DNA of 5,198 bases, from the NCBI GenBank assembly GCA_013695245.1, contig JACDAW010000460.1, forward strand, positions 1 through 5,198, in the 5' to 3' direction. Positions 1-5,198 of this stretch are shown here, piece by piece. The translations under genes and the position numbers were made by a program. Positions within the stretch are counted from its first letter, which is position 1. Each line of letters begins with the position of its first letter. This DNA is from Pyrinomonadaceae bacterium. GTDB taxonomy: Bacteria > Acidobacteriota > Blastocatellia > Pyrinomonadales > Pyrinomonadaceae. The notes beneath the pieces were generated by a model. That model was not told where the DNA came from and did not search any database. It saw nothing but the letters and a program-made list of their open reading frames with translations.

Positions 1-45
1 TTATTCGTAGTTAACGTTCGCCGGGCAGCTTATACTGTTCGACAA

Positions 46-85
46 AACGCTCCGTGAGTTTCGCCTCAAAGACTTACGGAGCGTT
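46..85. terminator. Hairpin overlapping the stop codon, possible bidirectional terminator
   Basis: The arms 46-59 (AACGCTCCGTGAGT) and 72-85 (ACTTACGGAGCGTT) pair over 14 positions, 13 of them Watson-Crick; the remaining one (56/75) is G-T on the plus strand and a C-A mismatch on the minus. The loop is about 12 bases. Read on the minus strand the stem contains the TAA of the ORF at 74-343 and is followed by a short T run (GCGTTTTGTC). Read on the plus strand it is followed by TTCTTCATTTT. It could therefore terminate transcription from both sides. Confidence 0.6.
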
Positions 86-343
86 CTTCATTTTCAGCGT
101 ATGCGGACGGTGAAACTCACGCTGCCCGTGTTGTTCGGCGGCGTTTGACTCAACGTGTCTGTAAAAGTCCAGCGAATGTTTGTCAACGCGCGGTCGTCTC
201 GCCATGCTCGTCGTATCGGCGCGCATAATGTTCCGCACGATCTCAACTACCTCGTCGAGCGTCCCGGCTTCCTCGCGTCGAATTGGAAGCGCGTGCCGTG
301 AAAAATCTGATAGTTGCGCTTTATCTTCCGTTTGTTGTGACAT
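74..343 (-). CDS. Hypothetical 89-residue protein, uncertain
   Basis: I do not recognise this ORF. It would encode a hydrophilic, His/Arg/Glu-rich protein with one amphipathic helix (TLDEVVEIVRNIMRAD, residues 28-43) and a basic middle (MARRPRVDKH, 47-56); there is no signal peptide or membrane segment. First codon positions are purine-rich (many GNN, few TNN), as in real genes, mainly in the first two thirds. Against it, no good ribosome site precedes the ATG (a GAAGAAA lies too far, about 15 bases), and from about 186 to 94 the +1 frame gives an equally protein-like beta-strand sequence ending SVSFTVRIR. It may therefore be a real small gene, or the degraded or frameshifted end of another. 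The stop codon lies inside the hairpin at 46-85. It is separated from pckA by a terminator and about 270 bases, so it is not cotranscribed with it. Confidence 0.4.
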   Translation of the reverse strand: MSQQTEDKAQLSDFSRHALPIRREEAGTLDEVVEIVRNIMRADTTSMARRPRVDKHSLDFYRHVESNAAEQHGQREFHRPHTLKMKNAP

Positions 344-552
344 TTATAAAGCTAGGATTTCTTCAGGAACGATCAAAAGCGGCACAAGTTTACACTTTGC
401 AAAGGCAGAACAAAATGAAAATCTTTCTGGAAGCGTTGATATACGCGGCGGGTATGGACTTCCTTAGCGTTGCTCTCTTCAAATCACGTTGAAGATTGAA
501 GGTGTTAGCGCTGCACCGGATTATTAATCATCGCGCAAGAGACAAAGAGAAA
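344..552. other. AT-rich spacer between pckA terminator and the left-most ORF
   Basis: Apart from the terminator to its right, this spacer holds no gene I can support. It is AT-richer than the flanking genes. A plus-strand frame ending at 492 enters it and could encode a short hydrophobic protein (see findings), but its GC-poor third positions look like spacer rather than gene. A minus-strand frame ending in TAA directly before the ATG at 343 also looks like chance. A minor 11-base palindrome, GATTATTAATC, lies at 519-529. No promoter was recognised with confidence. Confidence 0.5.
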
Positions 553-590
553 TTGAGGGCACTCGTTCATACATAAACGACTGCCCTCAA
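553..590 (-). terminator. Intrinsic terminator of pckA
   Basis: The arms 553-567 (TTGAGGGCACTCGTT) and 576-590 (AACGACTGCCCTCAA) pair at 14 of 15 positions, with one C-C mismatch on the plus strand (G-G on the minus), around the 8-base loop CATACATA. On the minus strand the hairpin begins 24 bases after the pckA stop and is followed by a T-rich tract (TTTCTCTTTGTCTC). Strong GC pairing in the stem base and the position make this a convincing rho-independent terminator. Confidence 0.85.
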
Positions 591-614
591 AATTTGAAGC
601 GTTTAAATAACGTC

Positions 615-2219
615 TCAATCTGCGACGGGAGCAACGGCGCGCACGGCTTCCGAGACTCCGTCCGCATACTTTTTAAAATTCTCGTTGAAGCGGCGGGCGA
701 GGTCGCGCGCCTTCGCGTCGTAAGCCGCTTTGTCTTTCCACGTGTTGCGCGGCGTCAATACTTCGGCCGGAACGTCTGGACATGAAACGGGAACGCCGAC
801 GCCGAAGACGGGGTCGGGACGCGTCTCGATCTGCGCGAGTGAGCCGTTTAAGATCGCGCGGATCATGGCGCGCGTGTATTTGATCTTCATGCGTTCACCT
901 TCGCCGTAAGCTCCGCCTGACCAGCCTGTGTTAACGAGCCAGCAGGTTGCTTTGTGCTCCGCCATACGCTTGCCTAAGAGATCGGCATAGACGCCGGGAT
1001 GCAAAACCATAAAGGGCGCGCCGAAGCAAGTTGAGAATGTCGCTTCGGGTTCTTTGCCCAAGCCTTTCTCCGTGCCCGCGATCTTTGCGGTGTAGCCGGA
1101 GAGAAAGTGATACATCGCCTGCTCAGGCGAAAGTCGTGAGACGGGCGGCAGCACGCCAAAGGCGTCGGCCGTTAACATGATGATGTTCTGCGGATGACCG
1201 GCATAGCCTTCGGGGACGATGTTCGGAATCGAAGTCAGAGGATAGGCGGCGCGCGTGTTCTCAGTTTTGGAAGCGTCATTCAAATCGAGCGAGCGATCCT
1301 TTTCGTCAACGATAACGTTTTCTAAAACAGTCCCGAACATACGCGTCGTTTGATAAATGGCGGGTTCGGCTTCGGCCGAAAGGCGAATCACTTTCGCGTA
1401 GCAGCCGCCTTCAAAATTAAACACGCCGCTCTGTGACCAGCCGTGTTCGTCATCGCCGATCAGTCGGCGTTCGGGGTCGGCGCTCAGAGTGGTTTTGCCT
1501 GTCCCTGAGAGTCCGAAGAAAACGGCCGTATCGCCACGCTCGCCGACGTTTGCCGAGCAGTGCATACTCATCACGCCTTGCTGCGGCAGCAGGTAATTCA
1601 AGATCGTAAAGACACTCTTTTTTATTTCGCCTGCGTAGGATGTGCCGCCGATAAGAACAAGGCGTTGGCTGAAGTCGAGCAGGATAAACGTTGAAGTGCG
1701 CGTGCCGTCGCGCGTCGGTTCGGCGCGGAAGCCGGGGAGATCAATAATCGTGAATTGCGGTGTGTGCTCGGCTTCGTCTTTTTCGATTAGAAGCGTGCGC
1801 GCAAAGAGCGAGTGCCACGCGAGTTCGGTGATGATGCGCACGGGCAGTTGGTATTTCTCATCAGCTCCGCCGAAAACATCTTGCACGAAAATGTCGTGCT
1901 CCGCCGCGTAAGCCATCATCCGGTCGCGTAGCGCGTTGAACTTCGCTTGGTCAAACTCTTTATTAACTTCGCCCCACCATACTTTATCTGCGCTGGAGGC
2001 TTCGCTGACAATCGCTTTGTCTTTCGCCGAACGCCCCGTGTGCTCGCCCGTGTCAACGACGAGCGCGCCGTGTTCGGAGAAAACACCTTCCTTGCGGCGC
2101 GCGATCTCTTCATAGAGTTCGGGCGTAGTAAGATTCCAATAAACCTTCCCTGCGCTTTGCGCGGCGATGCCGAGTTGCTCTAGTCCTTCTGCCTTCGGCC
2201 TGTGTCCCAGTTGCTGCAT
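615..2219 (-). CDS. pckA: Phosphoenolpyruvate carboxykinase (ATP)
   Basis: A complete 534-residue ATP-dependent PEP carboxykinase, close to the 540 residues of the E. coli enzyme. It converts oxaloacetate and ATP to PEP, CO2 and ADP in the cytoplasm, the first committed step of gluconeogenesis from TCA intermediates. Every key motif is present: Arg63 in TGRSAKDK (oxaloacetate), Tyr195 and Lys201 in TSYAGEIKKSVF (substrate and metal), His220 in MHCSANVGERGD (metal), P-loop GLSGTGKT (236-243, Lys242), kinase-2 segment LIGDDEHGW with Asp257 (metal), Arg323 in ENTRAAYPL, and the adenine-side block NTGWSGGAYGEGERMKIKYTRAM (430-452, quoted in part as family signature). The ATP-type motifs and length exclude the GTP-dependent family. 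A good ribosome site (AGGGAG, 7 bases away) sets the start. A hairpin 24 bases after the TGA stop ends transcription, so pckA is the last gene of its unit. No truncation or missing residue is seen. Confidence 0.98.
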   Translation of the reverse strand: MQQLGHRPKAEGLEQLGIAAQSAGKVYWNLTTPELYEEIARRKEGVFSEHGALVVDTGEHTGRSAKDKAIVSEASSADKVWWGEVNKEFDQAKFNALRDRMMAYAAEHDIFVQDVFGGADEKYQLPVRIITELAWHSLFARTLLIEKDEAEHTPQFTIIDLPGFRAEPTRDGTRTSTFILLDFSQRLVLIGGTSYAGEIKKSVFTILNYLLPQQGVMSMHCSANVGERGDTAVFFGLSGTGKTTLSADPERRLIGDDEHGWSQSGVFNFEGGCYAKVIRLSAEAEPAIYQTTRMFGTVLENVIVDEKDRSLDLNDASKTENTRAAYPLTSIPNIVPEGYAGHPQNIIMLTADAFGVLPPVSRLSPEQAMYHFLSGYTAKIAGTEKGLGKEPEATFSTCFGAPFMVLHPGVYADLLGKRMAEHKATCWLVNTGWSGGAYGEGERMKIKYTRAMIRAILNGSLAQIETRPDPVFGVGVPVSCPDVPAEVLTPRNTWKDKAAYDAKARDLARRFNENFKKYADGVSEAVRAVAPVAD

Positions 2220-2226
2220 TAAAGCT

Positions 2227-2232
2227 CTCCCT
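2227..2232 (-). promoter_or_regulatory. Ribosome binding site of pckA
   Basis: On the minus strand AGGGAG stands 7 bases before the ATG at 2217-2219. This fixes the pckA start at that codon; the next in-frame Met codons (101 and 102) lie far inside conserved sequence. Confidence 0.75.
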
Positions 2233-2255
2233 AAAAATAAAGTATGAACGATGGA

Positions 2256-2311
2256 AGAAGTCGGGAATCAGAAGACGAAATAAAAACAAACTGCTCTCGA
2301 TTCTGACTTCT
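2256..2311. repeat. Imperfect inverted repeat between the small hypothetical gene and pckA
   Basis: The arms AGAAGTCGGGAATC (2256-2269) and GATTCTGACTTCT (2299-2311) pair over 7 plus 5 bases, with a small 2-by-1 internal loop, around a 29-base AT-rich spacer. No run of T follows the 3' arm on the minus strand, so it is a poor terminator for the gene ending at 2332. Arm sequence (AAGTC ... GACTT, with CTGACTT in the right arm) and spacer length closely resemble the repeat at 3867-3920, suggesting a shared intergenic element. It also lies just upstream of the pckA leader, so a regulatory role is possible. Confidence 0.5.
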
Positions 2312-2331
2312 AACTTATGTCTCCTTATTCT

Positions 2332-2574
2332 TTATCGCTCATTGTCTCTGTTCTGGCGTTCGCGCGCTAATTCGCGGAGGGCGACGGCCAAGTCGCGCGC
2401 GGCGCGCTCGACGCGGTCGGCGCAGGCAACGAGTTCTTGCGAATCACTGTGTGTGGGCGCGGTGACGGCTTCGCGCGCGTGGCGAATCTCGCGCGTCAGG
2501 CGTTCGGCTTCCGATGCTGTTTCTTGTTCGGCGCGCGTCGGCGGCTGAGATGAAAAAGTTGATTTAGTGCTCAC
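2332..2574 (-). CDS. Small charged helical hypothetical protein
   Basis: I do not recognise this 80-residue protein. After a Ser/Thr/Pro-rich start (STKSTFSSQPP) it is almost entirely charged and alanine-rich, with two predicted helical stretches (about residues 15-35, RAEQETASEAERLTREIR, and about 47-77, ending in RELARERQNRDNER), as in short coiled-coil proteins. It has one Cys, no signal peptide and no membrane segment. Codon use is strongly GC-ending and GNN-rich like the neighbouring genes, which supports real coding. The start is uncertain. GTG at 2572-2574 is chosen because composition becomes gene-like there, but its ribosome site is weak. An in-frame TTG at 2641-2643 has AAGGG about 8 bases upstream and would add 23 residues. 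It sits between the CNB-DUF1003 gene (212 bases upstream) and pckA (112 bases downstream) on the same strand. No function can be assigned. Confidence 0.6.
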   Translation of the reverse strand: MSTKSTFSSQPPTRAEQETASEAERLTREIRHAREAVTAPTHSDSQELVACADRVERAARDLAVALRELARERQNRDNER

Positions 2575-2786
2575 GAATTTAACCCGATGGATTGTGTGCC
2601 TCGTCCGCGCTTTGGCTGCGTCAACGGTCGCTCCAACAATCAATCGCCCTTGCTCGACGGACGCGCTGCTGCTTGTGCTTAGGGAACAGCCGCGTCTCGT
2701 GTGATCAAATATTGTTCAAATTATGAATTCGGCGTAAGTGCTTTTTACATCAACGAAGGGTTGTGGATCAAGTCGCCTACGCGTTA

Positions 2787-3737
2787 TTACCCTCGCGTGT
2801 TCGCGCTTTCGCTCGTTCCAGCAACCTGCGTGTGAATGCTCTCATCACTCGAACGCTGACGCACAAGCGCGCGCAGTTCCTCCATCTGATCGTTTTGCAG
2901 ACGCCGCATCGAGCGCGTTAAATCTTGAAGCATCTGTTCGCTCTTGAGATTCACCTTGAAATCATTTTCCGCCGCGAGGCGATCTTTCGTCGCCGAACGG
3001 TTCTGCGACATCATAATGATCGGAGCTTGAAATGCGGCGAGCGATGAAAGAAGCAGATTCAAAGCGATAAACGGAAACGGATCGAACGCGCCGTTCGGAT
3101 CAGCCGGGTTGCCCGTGCGCGCCCACGCGATGTAAGTGTTGAGCGCCATCCATGCGACGAGCACGCCGCCGAAGATGAAGATGAACGTCCACGAACCACC
3201 GAAAGTTGCGACGCGGTCGGCGATGCGTTCGCCGAAGGTCATCCGCTCCTCCATCTCATCATTGACGTTGCGCGTAATGCGTTCTGAAACGATCTGATTC
3301 GTCTGGCGCAAACGCAAGCCGATGTGACGGATCATATCCACGGCAACAGCCGGGTGAGCAAGCATAAAGGAATGAAAATCTTTTTGACTGAGACGGTAGA
3401 GTTCGCTCTCAATTGTGCATGTCGCGGTCGCCGAACGCTCGCCGCCATCAAGCACAGCGAGTTCGCCGAAGAACGCGCCCGCTTCCAGAAGCGCAAGCGT
3501 CACTTCGTTCGTGTCCGCATCGCGCGTCCAGATGCGCACCCTGCCGCGACGAACGATGTACATCGCGTCGCCCGGTTCGTTCTCGTGAAAGATCGTTTCG
3601 CCGTCTTGAAAAGTCGTTTCCTTCAAAAGCCCGGCCAGCGACGCGATCTCTTCCGGCGCAAGACTTTTGAAAAGCGGAATGGCGGCGACGGCTTGCCGTT
3701 GCGTGTCGAATTCTTCAGCAATGGGGGGAGATGACAT
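2787..3737 (-). CDS. Cyclic nucleotide-binding domain / DUF1003 membrane protein
   Basis: A 316-residue fusion of a sensory domain with a membrane domain. Residues about 20-140 form a CAP-type cyclic nucleotide-binding fold (from IPLFKSLAPEEIASLAG onward). The phosphate-binding cassette is FFGELAVLDGGERSAT (89-104), with the Glu (92) and Arg-Ser (101-102) that hold the ribose and phosphate in CAP-like proteins, so ligand binding is plausible. Residues about 165-275 match DUF1003: two hydrophobic helices (about 183-205 and 220-243) separated by a short polar loop, then the typical MMSQNRSATKDRLAAENDF segment. The tail (about 255-295) is charged and helical, probably coiled coil. There is no DNA-binding helix-turn-helix, so it is not a CRP/FNR regulator. 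The first ATG suits the domain start; an AAGGA at 3750-3754 lies 12 bases upstream, slightly far for a ribosome site. Two TAA stops follow in tandem. The molecular function of DUF1003 is not established; a membrane sensor or transport-associated role is inference. Confidence 0.93.
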   Translation of the reverse strand: MSSPPIAEEFDTQRQAVAAIPLFKSLAPEEIASLAGLLKETTFQDGETIFHENEPGDAMYIVRRGRVRIWTRDADTNEVTLALLEAGAFFGELAVLDGGERSATATCTIESELYRLSQKDFHSFMLAHPAVAVDMIRHIGLRLRQTNQIVSERITRNVNDEMEERMTFGERIADRVATFGGSWTFIFIFGGVLVAWMALNTYIAWARTGNPADPNGAFDPFPFIALNLLLSSLAAFQAPIIMMSQNRSATKDRLAAENDFKVNLKSEQMLQDLTRSMRRLQNDQMEELRALVRQRSSDESIHTQVAGTSESANTRG

Positions 3738-3866
3738 GATCGAAGTTCGTCCTTAAGCTTCGTGTGAGCAAGATGCAAAGTGGCATCAGTTTGAGCACAA
3801 AGAATTTATCATCAGTGACCGTCAGGCGACAACCTTGTTCACGCTGTGATGCAAACTCAAAGATAA

Positions 3867-3920
3867 AAGCAAAAGTCAGGACGTTGAAATCAATCATTCC
3901 TTCATCGCTGACTTTTGCTT
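3867..3920 (-). repeat. Perfect 13-bp inverted repeat, possible terminator of the S9A peptidase gene
   Basis: The arms AAGCAAAAGTCAG (3867-3879) and CTGACTTTTGCTT (3908-3920) are exact reverse complements around a 28-base spacer. On the minus strand the structure starts 24 bases after the peptidase stop codon, and its 3' arm runs into a T-rich stretch (TTTTGCTTTTATCTTT), so it could act as an intrinsic terminator. The loop is long and the stem AT-rich, which is poor for a classical terminator. A similarly spaced imperfect repeat with related arms lies at 2256-2311, so a dispersed palindromic element is an equal or better explanation. Confidence 0.6.
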
Positions 3921-3943
3921 CTGATTTTTTGCTTTGGGTCGCT

Positions 3944-5198
3944 TTAGTTGTTAAGCATCCCCAGTTGCCACATGAGGAAGCTCATCGAGTCGGTCAAATC
4001 TTCGATCTGTTTGTTGACGGGAGTGCCGCCGGAGTGTCCCGCTTTTGTGTCGTAATGCAGCAGAATGGGGCGGTCTGAAGCGGTCGAGGCTTGCAGGAGC
4101 GCAGCCATCTTGCGCGCGTGCAAGGGATCAACGCGCGTGTCGGCGTCGCCCGTGATGAACATCACCGCCGGATATTTCGTTCCCTTCTTAACGTTGTGAT
4201 AAGGCGAATAGCGGCGGATGTATTCAAACTGTTTCGGGTCTTCGGCCGATCCGTATTCGGGAACCCAGAAGCGCGCGACGAGGAAACGCTGGTAGCGCAA
4301 CATATCGAGCAGAGGATACGAACAGATCACGGCTTGATAGAGATCGGGTCGCTGCGTGAGCGCCGCGCCGACAAGTAAGCCGCCATTTGAGCCGCCCGAA
4401 ATGGCAAGGCGCGACGGATTGGTATATTTGTTTTTGATCAGCCATTCGGAGGCGGCGATAAAATCGTCGAACACATTTTGCTTGCGCTCGAACATTCCCG
4501 CCTTGTGCCACGCCTCGCCATACTCGCCGCCGCCACGCAAGTTGGCGACGGCATAGACGCCGCCCTGCTCCGCGAGGAAAGCGGCCGTGGCGGAGAAGCC
4601 GGGTGTGAGACTTGAGTTGAATCCGCCGTAGCCGTAGAGAAGCGTGGGGCGATTGCCGTCAAGCTTCAAGCCTTTTTTGTAAACGAGAAACATCGGAATG
4701 CGCGTGCCGTCTTTCGACGTGTAGAAGATTTGCTTCGTCTCGATCTCTTCGCTTCGTACTGGCACGTTGATGCGCGCCCAGACTTCTTGTTTGCCGGTTG
4801 AAACTTGGTAGCGATAGATCGTTGCGAGCTGCCCGTAGGAACTAAACGAGTAGAAGGCTTCGTCTTCTTTCCAACGCCCGTTGATGCCGCTTGCGCTCCC
4901 CAAAGTCGGGAACGTGATTTCGCGCAGTTGTTTTCCTTTATCGTCAAACATACGGATGCGCGTCACCACGTCTTCAAGGTAGCTGGCGAAGATTCGTCCG
5001 CCTGCGAGCGACATCCCGTTGAGCGTCGCTTTCGTTTCCGGCACGATGGTGCGCCAATTCTTCATCTCAGGATTTTTGAGATCAACTTCGACGATCTTAC
5101 CGTTCGGGGCTTCGTAGTTGGTAAACATAAAGAAGCGGTCGCCGATGGCTTGCCCGCCGAAACGCGCGTCCATTCCGGTAGCGAGCGGCTTTATAGCC
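3944..5198 (-). CDS. Prolyl oligopeptidase family serine peptidase (S9A), N-terminus beyond the window
   Basis: This is the C-terminal part of a prolyl oligopeptidase, a serine peptidase that cleaves short peptides after proline. The frame is open to the right edge; the Met at 5171-5173 is internal, because eight more in-frame codons (reading AIKPLATG) precede it. Numbering from that Met, residues 1-145 look like the last blades of the beta-propeller that gates the active site, and 150-409 are the alpha/beta-hydrolase domain. Family landmarks are the NLRGGGEYGEAWHKAG block (211-226), the nucleophile Ser262 in GGSNGG, Asp345 in DADTRVDP with Arg347 matching the substrate-binding Arg, and His380 in AGHSGG. 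The catalytic triad is therefore complete. S9A enzymes are usually about 680-730 residues, so some 270-310 residues should lie outside, including any signal peptide; cytoplasmic, periplasmic or secreted location cannot be decided. The gene ends in TAA 24 bases before an inverted repeat that may terminate it. The family is certain; the exact substrate is not. Confidence 0.96.
   Translation of the reverse strand, partial: AIKPLATGMDARFGGQAIGDRFFMFTNYEAPNGKIVEVDLKNPEMKNWRTIVPETKATLNGMSLAGGRIFASYLEDVVTRIRMFDDKGKQLREITFPTLGSASGINGRWKEDEAFYSFSSYGQLATIYRYQVSTGKQEVWARINVPVRSEEIETKQIFYTSKDGTRIPMFLVYKKGLKLDGNRPTLLYGYGGFNSSLTPGFSATAAFLAEQGGVYAVANLRGGGEYGEAWHKAGMFERKQNVFDDFIAASEWLIKNKYTNPSRLAISGGSNGGLLVGAALTQRPDLYQAVICSYPLLDMLRYQRFLVARFWVPEYGSAEDPKQFEYIRRYSPYHNVKKGTKYPAVMFITGDADTRVDPLHARKMAALLQASTASDRPILLHYDTKAGHSGGTPVNKQIEDLTDSMSFLMWQLGMLNN

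Noticed and set aside
2575..2786. A tRNA or structured RNA in the spacer between the CNB-DUF1003 gene and the small hypothetical gene
   Set aside because: No T-loop GTTCRANNC motif or cloverleaf pairing was found on either strand, and no strong hairpin; only short AT-rich partial palindromes near 2705-2730.
3723..3728. A run of six G (plus strand) near the start of the CNB-DUF1003 gene as a possible phase-variation tract
   Set aside because: Six bases are too short for efficient slippage, and the run simply encodes Pro-Pro in a Ser-Pro-rich N-terminus.
3324..3734. A 136-codon plus-strand ORF
   Set aside because: It lies wholly opposite the CNB-DUF1003 gene; its long open length follows from that gene's codon bias, and the translation resembles no protein.
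3803..3832. A sigma-70-like promoter for the CNB-DUF1003 gene (minus-strand TTGTCG, 18-base spacing, TAAATT)
   Set aside because: Each box matches the consensus at only 4 of 6 positions, a level expected by chance in an AT-rich spacer; position is plausible but support is too thin to annotate.
3715..3897. A 60-codon minus-strand ORF between the S9A peptidase and the CNB-DUF1003 gene
   Set aside because: It starts inside the spacer of the inverted repeat with no properly spaced ribosome site, overlaps the start of a clear gene in another frame, and has a composition typical of AT-rich spacer.
762..4252. The repeated string CTTCGGCCG (near 763, 1369 and 4241)
   Set aside because: All copies lie inside coding sequence and reflect the GC-rich codon use of the genome; spacing and orientation show no pattern.

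Overview
The window reads as a chromosomal segment of a moderately GC-rich bacterium, GC-rich in genes and visibly AT-richer between them. All five gene calls lie on the minus strand, so transcription runs right to left. The combination of a secretory-type prolyl oligopeptidase, a cyclic-nucleotide-binding DUF1003 membrane protein and an ATP-type PEP carboxykinase, with polypurine/polypyrimidine spacers of the CTGACTTTTG kind, fits an Acidobacteriota (Blastocatellia-like) genome. That placement is an inference from style and gene content; no rRNA or other phylogenetic marker is present.

Layout in order of transcription. At 5198-3944 is the C-terminal 60% or so of a prolyl oligopeptidase (peptidase S9A), open at the right edge. 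A spacer (3943-3738) carries a perfect 13-bp inverted repeat that may terminate it. At 3737-2787 is a 316-residue protein with an N-terminal cyclic-nucleotide-binding domain and a DUF1003 two-helix membrane domain. At 2574-2332 (possibly from 2643) is a small, charged, helical hypothetical protein. A spacer with a second, related inverted repeat follows. At 2219-615 is pckA, complete and with all catalytic motifs, ended by a good intrinsic terminator at 553-590. At 343-74 is a small unrecognised ORF of uncertain reality, whose stop codon lies inside a hairpin at 46-85.

The genes do not form an obvious pathway. The spacers are about 110-270 bases, there are no translational overlaps, and at least two terminator-like structures separate them, so they are more likely several monocistronic units than one operon. 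PckA is the gluconeogenic entry enzyme (oxaloacetate to PEP). The S9A peptidase would release peptides and amino acids as carbon sources, so a loose link through growth on peptides is possible but is only inference. The cyclic-nucleotide/DUF1003 protein is a plausible membrane-associated sensor with no visible dedicated partner.

I found no CRISPR array, tRNA, rRNA, transposase or phage gene. The points most worth a second look are the pair of similarly built intergenic inverted repeats, the CNB-DUF1003 domain fusion, the stop-codon-embedded hairpin at the left edge, and the ambiguous reading frame of the left-most ORF. I do not see a convincing new multi-gene system.
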